A DNA stretch of 64,000 bases from Calothrix sp. PCC 7103 (GTDB lineage Bacteria; Cyanobacteriota; Cyanobacteriia; Cyanobacteriales; Nostocaceae): contig NZ_KB217483.1 in assembly GCF_000331305.1 (NCBI RefSeq), forward strand, positions 229,534 to 293,533, read 5' to 3'. Both the position numbers and the translations under genes were made by a program. Under the pieces are notes generated by a model. The model searched no databases. It saw nothing but the letters and a program-made list of their open reading frames with translations, and had not been told where the DNA came from. This document shows, piece by piece, positions 45,682 to 53,704 of this stretch. Every line of letters starts with the position of its first letter. The stretch's first letter is position 1.

Positions 45682-48434
45682 CACAAAATCTATCCGAGCA
45701 GTTATCTTTAGAACAGCTCAATCATAATTTAGGATATTCCCTTTCAGAACAGCAGTGGAAGCAATATTTGCAGCAAGCTAAATTTTTAACTCCGAAAGTT
45801 GGCAAGTTCTGGGAAGGAAGCGAAGTTGAACCAGGTATTTATATTGTAGTTACTGGTAAAGTACGATTGCTTGATGATGAGGGTGAGTTAATTGCTACTT
45901 TGGAAGCAGGGGATTCCTTTGGAGAATTTACTTTGTTTTCGGAAGCAGGGTTAAAGCCTTATGGCGCCAGGGCAAGTGTAAATTTACAGCTTTGTTTTCT
46001 TTCGGGTCAGGTGTTATCGCCACTATTAGCTAAATATCCGCAAATTCGAGAATATTTGTGGGGCAAGGCACAAAAGTATAATTTGCATTCAGCAGATTCT
46101 CAGAACTCTGAGGTAACAGTAGGGAATCAATACTATGATAACTCTGCAATTGCAGCTAAAGCCCCGTCTTCCAATACCTATGCTGGAGAAGAAATTTACC
46201 CAGAACTAAAACGCCAGAAAAAAATCAGCAAAGCCTACTTCCCCAATCCTAGCGTTAGAGTTGGGCATTTATGGCAACGCTTTGTCCATCGCTATCCGTT
46301 TTTTGCACAACAAAGTTCCTCTGACTGTGGTGCTGCTTGTTTGGTAATGGTATCGCGTTATTGGGGAAAACGTTTTAGTGTCAATCGCCTACGGGATATT
46401 GCCAATGTTGACCGCGATGGTGCATCTTTACGTGGGTTGACAGCAGCAGCAGAGAGTATTGGTTTCAGTACGCGGCCTGTAAAAGCAAGTCTTGACCAGT
46501 TGGCAAAACAGAAATTACCTGCGATTGTTCATTGGGAAGGCAAGCATTACATTGTTCTTTATGAAGTTACACGGAAATATGTAATTGTTGCTGACCCTGC
46601 GATTGGTCAACGCACCCTTAGTTATGCTGAATTTAAGAAAGGTTGGACTGGTTATACCTTATTATTACAACCTACAGTTTTGTTTAAAAATATTAAGGAA
46701 GCCACTACCCCTTTTTGGCAATTTTTTGAGCTAATAAAACCTTACTATTTGGTAATATTTGAGGTGTTTATTGCTTCCATTTTTATCCAAATATTTGGAC
46801 TTATTACTCCTTTATTTACCCAGCTGATACTAGATAGAGTAGTGGTGCAACGTTCGGAACTAACCTTAAATGCTGTTGGGTTAGGACTGCTGATATTTAG
46901 TATATTCCGTGTGGCGATGACTGGGTTACGGCAATATCTTCTCGACCATACGGCAAGTAAAATAGATTTAGCGTTAGTTGTTGGTTTTATTCGTCATACT
47001 TTGCGATTACCTTTAAGTTTTTTTGAAACTCGTTATGTTGGCGATATTGTCTCTCGGTTGCAGGAAAATCGAAAAATTCAACGTTTTCTATCAGGGGAAG
47101 CATTATCCATATTACTGGATTTGCTTACAGTTTTTATCTATGTAGGATTGATGTTTTGGTATAGTTGGAAAATGGCATTGCTGGCATTAGTGATTATACC
47201 ACCATTTGCGATTTTGGCTTTAATCGCAACACCTTTTCTGCAAAAGATTTCACGAGAAATATTTGGTGCTGTTGCCCATGAAAGTAGTTATTTAATTGAA
47301 GCTTTGACAGGAGTGCGGACGATAAAAGCAACAGCAGTAGAACAAACAGTACGATGGCATTGGGAAGAGTTATTAGATAAAGAAATAAAAAATAACTTTT
47401 CTGGACAAGTTATTGGTAATAGACTGCAAATTTTCAGCAACTCAATTCAAGCATTAGTAACTACTGGTTTACTTTGGTTTGGTGCATATCAGGTTATTCA
47501 TAATCAGTTAACTATAGGTCAATTGGTGGCGTTTAATATGCTACTAGGAAATATTATTACACCATTTCAACGACTAACTGTACTGTGGAATGAAGTACAG
47601 GAAGTAATAATCGCTGTCGAACGTATTAATGATGTATTGGACACTGAAGCAGAGGAAGATTTGCATTATCAAGCAAGACAAACCTTAGCACAAATTCAAG
47701 GGCATATTCGTTTTGATAATGTTACATTCCGTTATCATCCCGAAAGCGATATTAATGTCTTAGAAAATCTCAGTTTTGAAGTCAAACCAGGACAAATGGT
47801 AGCGCTGGTAGGACGCAGTGGTTCTGGAAAAACTACCATTTCTAAATTAGTTTTAGGGCTGTATACACCTAGCGATGGTAAGATTTCCATAGATGGACAT
47901 GATATTACTAGCATTTCCCTACGTTCATTACGTTCTTCTGTAGGGGTAGTTGACCAAGATACATTTTTATTTGGTTCAACTATTCGAGAAAATATTACTT
48001 TAGGGTATCCAGGAGCAAGTTTATCAGAAGTTGTTGAAGCTGCAACTTTAGCAGGCGCCGATGAGTTTATTAAGAAGTTACCAATGGGGTATGAAACTAA
48101 AATTGGTGAAGGTGGGGGACTACTATCTGGTGGGCAAAGACAACGTATTGCGATAGCGAGGGCGTTGTTGGGTAATCCTAAATTATTAATTATGGATGAG
48201 GCTACTTCTCATTTAGATACCGAGTCGGAAAGAATTATTCAGCGTAATTTAAATACGATTCTCAAAGATAGAACTACTTTGATAATAGCTCATCGTTTAT
48301 CTACTGTGCGAAATGCTGATTTAATTTTAGTACTTGATAGGGGTGTGTTGATTGAGAGCGGTAATCATGAGGATTTGATGGCAAAGCGCGGGCATTATTT
48401 TTATCTCAATCAGCAGCAGAACCTAATCAGCTAA
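45678..48434 (+). CDS. cNMP-binding/C39 peptidase ABC exporter (HetC/SunT-like)
   Basis: 918 aa. An N-terminal cyclic-nucleotide-binding-like domain (about 35-140, EPGIYIVVTGKVRLLDDEG, GDSFGEFTLFSEAG) is followed by a linker and a C39 peptidase (about 205-330) with Cys217 in SSSDCGAACL, His in KHYIVLYE and Asp in VADPAIGQ. Then a six-helix permease (about 350-650) and an ATPase (Walker A GRSGSGKTT, signature LSGGQRQRIAIARAL, Walker B LLIMDEATSHLD). It should cleave the double-Gly leaders of the three CTB precursors encoded convergently at 51-52 kb and export them with the HlyD adaptor. Confidence 0.92.
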   Translation: MTQNLSEQLSLEQLNHNLGYSLSEQQWKQYLQQAKFLTPKVGKFWEGSEVEPGIYIVVTGKVRLLDDEGELIATLEAGDSFGEFTLFSEAGLKPYGARASVNLQLCFLSGQVLSPLLAKYPQIREYLWGKAQKYNLHSADSQNSEVTVGNQYYDNSAIAAKAPSSNTYAGEEIYPELKRQKKISKAYFPNPSVRVGHLWQRFVHRYPFFAQQSSSDCGAACLVMVSRYWGKRFSVNRLRDIANVDRDGASLRGLTAAAESIGFSTRPVKASLDQLAKQKLPAIVHWEGKHYIVLYEVTRKYVIVADPAIGQRTLSYAEFKKGWTGYTLLLQPTVLFKNIKEATTPFWQFFELIKPYYLVIFEVFIASIFIQIFGLITPLFTQLILDRVVVQRSELTLNAVGLGLLIFSIFRVAMTGLRQYLLDHTASKIDLALVVGFIRHTLRLPLSFFETRYVGDIVSRLQENRKIQRFLSGEALSILLDLLTVFIYVGLMFWYSWKMALLALVIIPPFAILALIATPFLQKISREIFGAVAHESSYLIEALTGVRTIKATAVEQTVRWHWEELLDKEIKNNFSGQVIGNRLQIFSNSIQALVTTGLLWFGAYQVIHNQLTIGQLVAFNMLLGNIITPFQRLTVLWNEVQEVIIAVERINDVLDTEAEEDLHYQARQTLAQIQGHIRFDNVTFRYHPESDINVLENLSFEVKPGQMVALVGRSGSGKTTISKLVLGLYTPSDGKISIDGHDITSISLRSLRSSVGVVDQDTFLFGSTIRENITLGYPGASLSEVVEAATLAGADEFIKKLPMGYETKIGEGGGLLSGGQRQRIAIARALLGNPKLLIMDEATSHLDTESERIIQRNLNTILKDRTTLIIAHRLSTVRNADLILVLDRGVLIESGNHEDLMAKRGHYFYLNQQQNLIS

Positions 48435-48469
48435 CAAATAATCTAAAATTTCAAATTCAAAATAGCTAT

Positions 48470-49975
48470 ATGTCAAATTCATGGAACGAACGGTTAATGC
48501 AGGATATATCAGAAGATGCTCCCGTTAAAGAATCATCAAAAGTAAATAATGATTGGTCTAATGTCACTCAGAATTCATTAAATAGTTTACCTCAAGTTTG
48601 GACAAGGGGAATATTATATTTTTTATTTTGCTTTGTTTCTATCATTTTACCTTGGGCGACGTTATCGAAAGTAGACGAAACTGGTGCTGCTAGGGGTAAA
48701 CTTGAACCGAAAGGTAAAACAGTTAAACTTGATAGTGCTGTTGCAGGAACTGTTGCAAATATTCTTATTAAAGAAGGTGAAACTGTCAAAGTCGGAGAAC
48801 CTGTACTAATTTTAGATTCGGAATTAGTTCAGGCAGAATTGCGTCAAGGTAAAGATAAATTAGAAGGTCAATTAAATAGACTGTCTCAATTAAAAATTCT
48901 CAAAAATCAATTAGTAGTAGCGCTTGCAACTCAAGAACAGCAAAGTCAAGCGCAAGAACTAGAAAAACAGGCACAAATTGAACAAGCACAACAGAGTTTC
49001 ATCGCTTTAAAAAATTCCTATGCAGTTCAAAACGAAGAAAAGTTAACACAAGTCAATCAGGCAAAACAAGCGATAGAAGAAACTCAAACAGCCAGTAAAT
49101 TAATGGCAAGCAGTTTAGCTAGCGCGAAACGGGAAGTAGAACGCTATCGCCAGTTAAAGGAGGTAGGGGCAGTACCAGAAATTAATGTGGTTGAAAAGCA
49201 GGATATTGCAAAAGAAAGACAAAGAATATATGAAAAAAGTCAATCAGACATTAAACAGGCTAGTTTACGTTTAGCGGAACAAAACAGTAACTATGAACGC
49301 ACTATTCGTCAAGCAAAGGCTGAAATTGAACAGGCATATTTGCGCTTGAAGGAGCAGCAAAGAAGTCATAAAACCTTAATTCACTCTGGCAAGCTAGCAG
49401 TTCTCAAAAGTGAGGAACAAATAAAGAACTTAGATACAGAAATGATGGGATTAAATGCCGAAATAACTCAAAGTAAGAACCAAATACAAAGCCTAAAATT
49501 GCAACTACAGCAAAGAAAAATAACATCCCCCATAACAGGTAAAGTCTTCCAACTACCAATTCAACGTCCCGGTTCAGTAGTTCAACCTGGAACAATGGTA
49601 GCAGAAATCGCACCTGAAGGTTCTCCATTAATTATTAGAGCAACAATGGCAACAACAGAAAGCGGTTCTTTAAAGAAAGGATTAGCAGTTAAAGTAAAAT
49701 TTGATGCCTATCCATTCCAAGATTATGGCGTTATCGAAGGAGAATTACTAAACATTTCTCCTACTACTGTAGACGTGGATACCCCAAACGGAAAAGTATC
49801 TGCATATAACTTAGAAATTATCCTGAAACAAGATTGTATACGTAGTAATAATCAATGTATTCCCCTACGTCCTGGCGATACAGCAACGGCAGAAGTAATT
49901 GTACGCCAACGACGAATTATAGACTTCCTTCTTGACCCATTCAAACAATTAGATAAAGGAGGCTTAAAATTGTAA
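48470..49975 (+). CDS. HlyD-family periplasmic adaptor
   Basis: 501 aa. One N-terminal membrane helix (about 47-66, RGILYFLFCFVSIILPWATL), barrel-sandwich halves (about 80-125 and 355-400, ITSPITGKVFQLPIQRPGSV), a long coiled-coil hairpin rich in Gln, Glu and Lys (about 125-350) and a C-terminal beta-barrel. It lies 35 bp after the exporter gene and bridges it to an outer-membrane TolC-type channel that is not in the window. Confidence 0.9.
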   Translation: MSNSWNERLMQDISEDAPVKESSKVNNDWSNVTQNSLNSLPQVWTRGILYFLFCFVSIILPWATLSKVDETGAARGKLEPKGKTVKLDSAVAGTVANILIKEGETVKVGEPVLILDSELVQAELRQGKDKLEGQLNRLSQLKILKNQLVVALATQEQQSQAQELEKQAQIEQAQQSFIALKNSYAVQNEEKLTQVNQAKQAIEETQTASKLMASSLASAKREVERYRQLKEVGAVPEINVVEKQDIAKERQRIYEKSQSDIKQASLRLAEQNSNYERTIRQAKAEIEQAYLRLKEQQRSHKTLIHSGKLAVLKSEEQIKNLDTEMMGLNAEITQSKNQIQSLKLQLQQRKITSPITGKVFQLPIQRPGSVVQPGTMVAEIAPEGSPLIIRATMATTESGSLKKGLAVKVKFDAYPFQDYGVIEGELLNISPTTVDVDTPNGKVSAYNLEIILKQDCIRSNNQCIPLRPGDTATAEVIVRQRRIIDFLLDPFKQLDKGGLKL

Positions 49976-50100
49976 ATTTTCCCCAAACTCTCCCACCCTC
50001 TTCCGAATTTTGCTGGGACGGAAACCTAACCCAATAATTTCTCTCTGCGTACTCCGCGTCTCTGTGGTCAGTCAATAAATCTAAATATTTGGAGCAAAAT

Positions 50101-50829
50101 ATGACACAAACAATCACTATCACCAACGAAGAAATCATCAACGAAATTAAGCTATCTTGCAAAATGCCTGAGATAGTCGAGCAAATAATTACCCGTAAAG
50201 CAATTGAAAATGCCGCAAAAGAAGCAGGTATCGAAGTAACCAACGAAGCACTCCAACAAACAGCAGATGCTCTACGATTAATGAGTAAACTCGAAACTGC
50301 TGATGACACCTGGGAATGGTTAGAAAAATTTAGTCTGACTTTAGATGACTTTGAACAAATCGCTTACACAAATTTCATTTCCGGACAATTAGCCAATCAT
50401 TTATTTGCAGATAAACTTGAGCGTTATTTCTTTGAACACCAGTTAGATTATGCAGGCGCCGCTTTGTACGAAGTTGTATTAGATGATGAAGACCTTGCGA
50501 TAGAGCTATTTTATGCGATAAAAGAAAGCGAAATAAGCTTTCATAATGTTACTTGCCAATACATAGAAGATAAAGAACTGCGCCGTAAAGGGGGGTATAA
50601 AGGAATAGTACACCGCAAAGATTTAAAGCCAGAAATCTCTGCCGCTGTTTTTGCTGCAAAACCACCACAACTTCTCAAGCCAATAGTCACCTCTAAAGGA
50701 GCGCATCTAATTTTAGTAGAAGAGTTAATTCAACCTAACTTAGATGATAAATTACGTGCGATGATTTTGTCCGATATGTTTTCGGAATGGCTAAAACAGC
50801 AAATAGAGCTATTTGAAATTATTCAATAG
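50101..50829 (+). CDS. Parvulin-type peptidylprolyl isomerase
   Basis: About 242 aa from ATG 50101 with a GGAGC RBS. An N-terminal helical SurA-like part (about 10-110) is followed by a PpiC domain (about 125-220: LAIELFYAIKESEISFHNV, RRKGGYKGIVHRKDLKPEI, GAHLILVEEL). There is no signal peptide, so it acts in the cytoplasm. Peptidylprolyl isomerases of this type often accompany cyanobacterial C39-exporter operons; a chaperone for the precursors or modifying enzymes is likely but unproven. A terminator follows. Confidence 0.85.
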   Translation: MTQTITITNEEIINEIKLSCKMPEIVEQIITRKAIENAAKEAGIEVTNEALQQTADALRLMSKLETADDTWEWLEKFSLTLDDFEQIAYTNFISGQLANHLFADKLERYFFEHQLDYAGAALYEVVLDDEDLAIELFYAIKESEISFHNVTCQYIEDKELRRKGGYKGIVHRKDLKPEISAAVFAAKPPQLLKPIVTSKGAHLILVEELIQPNLDDKLRAMILSDMFSEWLKQQIELFEIIQ

Positions 50830-50850
50830 TTATGTTCTCTTATATTTTAT

Positions 50851-50890
50851 ATCCCCGACTTCTTTAATAAGTCGGGGATATTTTTTCAAT
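50851..50890 (+). terminator. Rho-independent terminator of the export operon
   Basis: ATCCCCGACTT and AAGTCGGGGAT arms with a CTTTAAT loop and a T run. It ends the HTH-ABC-HlyD-PPIase operon. Confidence 0.85.
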
Positions 50891-50900
50891 GTATATGATA

Positions 50901-50940
50901 AAAAATACCTGTACCTTAATAAAATAAGATACAGGATATA
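50901..50940 (-). terminator. Shared CCTGTATCTTA hairpin, copy 1
   Basis: On the minus strand: CCTGTATCTTA, loop TTTTAT, TAAGGTACAGG, then a T tract. It is the terminator of the CTB precursor gene ending at 50971. Two near-identical hairpins end the other minus-strand units of this cluster. Confidence 0.8.
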
Positions 50941-50970
50941 ATGCAAGGCTTTAAATTGGCTGTAAATTAT

Positions 50971-51168
50971 TTAGCATACTTCCTTGGCGATACGACCAGC
51001 AATCGCGGCTCCTATGATTACACCCGCTATAAATGCCGCACCAGCAATAATGCTTCCACCCTTAGTTTCATTCAATTCAACATCTGTCAATTCGTTAAGA
51101 TAGCTTTCGGAATCAGTAAATAGTTCAGCACCAGAGTTACGTAGGTTAGAAATAGAAATTGTAGCCAT
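50971..51168 (-). CDS. CTB-family bacteriocin precursor 1
   Basis: 65 aa with a GGAG ribosome-binding site. The leader ISISNLRNSGAELFTDSESYLNELTDVELNETKGG is the CTB double-Gly leader, cut by the C39 exporter. The core of 27 residues is SIIAGAAFIAGVIIGAAIAG plus RIAKEVC: very hydrophobic, with GxxxG-like steps. It has only one Ser, at the first position, and one Cys, at the very end. If Ser were dehydrated and joined to Cys, a ring of the whole core would result; this is speculation. It has its own terminator and a 490-bp upstream spacer. Confidence 0.85.
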   Translation of the reverse strand: MATISISNLRNSGAELFTDSESYLNELTDVELNETKGGSIIAGAAFIAGVIIGAAIAGRIAKEVC

Positions 51169-51538
51169 TGAAATTTTACTCCATGTTTAAAATGTTTGAC
51201 TTTATTTAAAGATTTAAATTGCCTCATCTCATTTCCATCATTTAATCAAAATGTTTGAATTGAGATTAAGATTGCAATTGCCTCTTTTCTTTATTATAGT
51301 TTGTTATTTTATAGATTCAATAATATCAACAGTATCTAAATAACAAAAATGTTATAATTAAATTCGATATTCTATTGTTTTATTATTGTCATATATGGTA
51401 TTTAGCTAGTTTGCGAGTTTGGCAATTGTTTAGATAGAAAATATTTAGAACAAAATTAAAATATTATGGAAGCATCCCAATTTTTACTCTCATCCTCTAA
51501 GCCCTTATCCCTAATCGGATACTGCTGGCGAAATAAAT
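51169..51538. other. Spacer upstream of bacteriocin precursor 1
   Basis: 370 bp, AT-rich, with no ORF that has an RBS. It must hold the promoter of precursor 1 (minus strand). No clear operator was found. Confidence 0.45.
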
Positions 51539-51577
51539 AAAAAAACCTGCAACTTAATAAAATAAGATACAGGTTAT
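51539..51577 (-). terminator. Shared CCTGTATCTTA hairpin, copy 2
   Basis: On the minus strand: AACCTGTATCTTA, loop TTTTAT, TAAGTTGCAGGTT, then seven T. It ends the precursor 3-precursor 2 transcript. Confidence 0.8.
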
Positions 51578-51658
51578 ATAGTAATTATATTCGGTTTTTT
51601 AATAGAGTAAGGATTGACTAAATCCAGATGTACAGAGCGTGTAAAAGAAACTGACAAA

Positions 51659-51868
51659 TTATCGTAGTATAATTGTCTGCATTATGTCAGGAAATACAGG
51701 CTTTACAGTAAATATAGATGTCGGATATACAATAGGTGAAGTAATATAAAAATATCCACCTTTAGTCATGTCTAGTTCAGCTTCTGTAAGCTCATGAAGA
51801 TAGGTTTCTGTATCTATCAACAACTCAGAACCAGAGAGATTTAGATTTGAAATGGTAATTGTAGCCAT
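51659..51868 (-). CDS. CTB-family bacteriocin precursor 2
   Basis: 69 aa; GGAG ribosome-binding site identical in context to that of precursor 1. The leader is ITISNLNLSGSELLIDTETY and on to ELDMTKGG. The core of 31 residues begins YFYITSPIVYPTS and ends IMQTIILR. It has no Cys, is rich in aromatic residues, Pro and Ile, and has several Ser/Thr. Without Cys it cannot be a lanthipeptide by itself, so dehydrated or unmodified forms are the options. It lies 63 bp after precursor 3, probably in one transcript. Confidence 0.83.
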   Translation of the reverse strand: MATITISNLNLSGSELLIDTETYLHELTEAELDMTKGGYFYITSPIVYPTSIFTVKPVFPDIMQTIILR

Positions 51869-51931
51869 TGAGATTTTACTCCGAGCTAAGATTTTGTATT
51901 TGGATTGACTTGATTTTATGAAAGATACAAT

Positions 51932-52129
51932 CTACACTAATTTGCTTACTATTGAAGTAATTGTAATTGTTGTGATTGTATTAGTGGTAGGTCTAAATGT
52001 AGGAATAGGAAAACATCCACCCTTAGTCATGCCCAATTCGGTGTCTGTAAGTTCATGAAGATATGTTTCTGCATCCACAAACAAATCAGCACCGGAGATA
52101 CGTAAATCAGAAATAGAAATTGCAGCCAT
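51932..52129 (-). CDS. CTB-family bacteriocin precursor 3
   Basis: 65 aa. The leader is ISISDLRISGADLFVDAETY and on to ELGMTKGG. The core of 27 residues is CFPIPTFRPTTNTITTITIT plus SIVSKLV: a single Cys directly after the Gly-Gly and ten Ser/Thr residues. That composition, many Thr plus one Cys, fits a dehydratase/cyclase substrate better than an unmodified bacteriocin. It is the first gene of a two-precursor unit, 450 bp downstream of the HopA1-like gene. Confidence 0.83.
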   Translation of the reverse strand: MAAISISDLRISGADLFVDAETYLHELTDTELGMTKGGCFPIPTFRPTTNTITTITITSIVSKLV

Positions 52130-52482
52130 TGTAGTTTCGCTTCTAATTAAAGTTGTGTATTTAGATGAGGTATTAAATCGCCTCCTCCTATCACTATAAT
52201 CTGCTATTTAATAGATAGTTGCAAGTGTTTAAGCAAGAGTAAAGTAACAAAAAAGTTATACTTTTGTTATCCCATAAGTTATCTTTCAGCTAATTTAGAA
52301 TCTGGCGATTGATTTTATAAAGCGAATCGGAACATAATTGAAAAATTAAGACTCCCGACTTAATTATGGCTCAAAAACCTTATTAAATCGTTGCAGTGAG
52401 GGGTCAGACTTTCTGTGTCATAAAAGGGAGGGGCGAGGCATAATAGCCTCCCTCGACCTAACCTCAGAATCTAGTAAAAAAT
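52130..52482. other. Spacer between HopA1-like gene and precursor 3
   Basis: 350 bp, AT-rich, with no supported gene. It should carry the promoter of the precursor 3-precursor 2 unit on the minus strand. Confidence 0.45.
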
Positions 52483-52523
52483 AAAAAATCCTGCATCTTA
52501 AATAAAATAAGATACAGGATTTT
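52483..52523 (-). terminator. Shared CCTGTATCTTA hairpin, copy 3
   Basis: On the minus strand: AAAATCCTGTATCTTA, loop, TAAGATGCAGGATTTT, then T-rich. It ends the APH-HopA1 transcript with the same hairpin as the two precursor units. Confidence 0.8.
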
Positions 52524-52578
52524 GTTCGTAGTTGGTATTTAACCCCTCTTACTGAATGATTTAAGGACTAAAGCCTAA

Positions 52579-53688
52579 CTATAAACCTCCTATAAGCTCA
52601 TAAATATCCTCAGAACCAGCATTCAAATAAGCTCGCTCCACATCAATACCTAATCGCGAGAACTCCTCAAGAATAGCCTTCATCTTCCCTACTGCCGAAT
52701 TCTCGCCCTGATACCAACTTTCTAACAATCCATTCGCCACAATTTGACATCTGTTCATGCCAAAACTTTCCTGACTACCAAATTTCTGGTCTGGTTCTTC
52801 TGCTAAACCTAGCCCAGGCGCCAGTTGTTTGGTAAATAAGGGAATGTCAGAAATAAAATGCGATTTTTTTTCCTGGTAAACAACCTCTAAAACTTCTTTA
52901 ACAGCTGGATAATCTTTCTTGTCAAAGTATAATACTCCAGCATCATAACGTTTATAATCGCCTGGGTTATAAAGAACTTTGAATGTAAAGGAAAGAGCAA
53001 TAGCATTTAACTGCTCAGTTAAGTCACGCATAACTTCCACAGCACCATTAGGTGTAAAATTGAAATAGATACGTGTTATTTGCTGTTGTCCTTCAGAATG
53101 GTGGTGACTTTGTATACCTGCATTACCTACCGCCATGTAAAAGCCATTTTGCACTATATTTTTAGGTAGACGAATCGCGACTATTTCACCAACAGCAGCA
53201 GATTGTTTATCAAGCTGAAGGTGCTTGTCTCTATGTATATGCAGCCTCAAAGTTCCCTTTTTCACTGCTAAAGTGCCGTCTTCCTCTTCCTTGATTACAG
53301 ACCAACCTGGGTCAAAATAGCCTTCCCCTGAATTATTTTCATGCAACTGCTGGTAAAACGCTACATTTACTCCTAAAAATGTATTATTCTCCAAATCTAG
53401 AATTAAACTATTCTCATCTGCATCTGGCGCCAGTATATTCTGTAAATAACCGTTGTAATAAATGCCATAGAGAAAACTTCGCAATTGCAGGCTCATATAT
53501 TTCTGCTGCATTTGCTCAGGTAGTTTCTGGAAACGCTCAACAGCATCACTTGGCAATTCTAAGGGTTTATAACCTGGGTGGCGAATCGAAAAATCAGGAT
53601 AGATTTCAACATTGTGAAGGATATCTTCTAAAACCTTGAGCAATCGCCCAGTTATCTGATTTAGTGGATTATTGAGTAATTGTGCCAT
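52579..53688 (-). CDS. HopA1-family protein, putative class V lanthipeptide lyase (LanY-like)
   Basis: 369 aa, no signal peptide. The C-terminal two thirds carry the HopA1 family pattern: RIYFNFTPNGAVEVMRDLTE, DYKRYDAGVLYFDKKDYPAV, then DIPLFTKQLAPGLGLAEEP and ESFGMNRCQIVANGL. HopA1 was named for a type III effector. HopA1-like proteins are the phospho-Ser/Thr lyase component of class V lanthipeptide synthetases, where they act with an APH-like kinase. Both occur here: the APH gene ends 17 bp upstream. The neighbouring CTB precursors are the likely substrates. The N-terminal third is not recognised. Confidence 0.8.
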   Translation of the reverse strand: MAQLLNNPLNQITGRLLKVLEDILHNVEIYPDFSIRHPGYKPLELPSDAVERFQKLPEQMQQKYMSLQLRSFLYGIYYNGYLQNILAPDADENSLILDLENNTFLGVNVAFYQQLHENNSGEGYFDPGWSVIKEEEDGTLAVKKGTLRLHIHRDKHLQLDKQSAAVGEIVAIRLPKNIVQNGFYMAVGNAGIQSHHHSEGQQQITRIYFNFTPNGAVEVMRDLTEQLNAIALSFTFKVLYNPGDYKRYDAGVLYFDKKDYPAVKEVLEVVYQEKKSHFISDIPLFTKQLAPGLGLAEEPDQKFGSQESFGMNRCQIVANGLLESWYQGENSAVGKMKAILEEFSRLGIDVERAYLNAGSEDIYELIGGL

Positions 53689-53704
53689 TTGTCTATTTTT
53701 GGAT

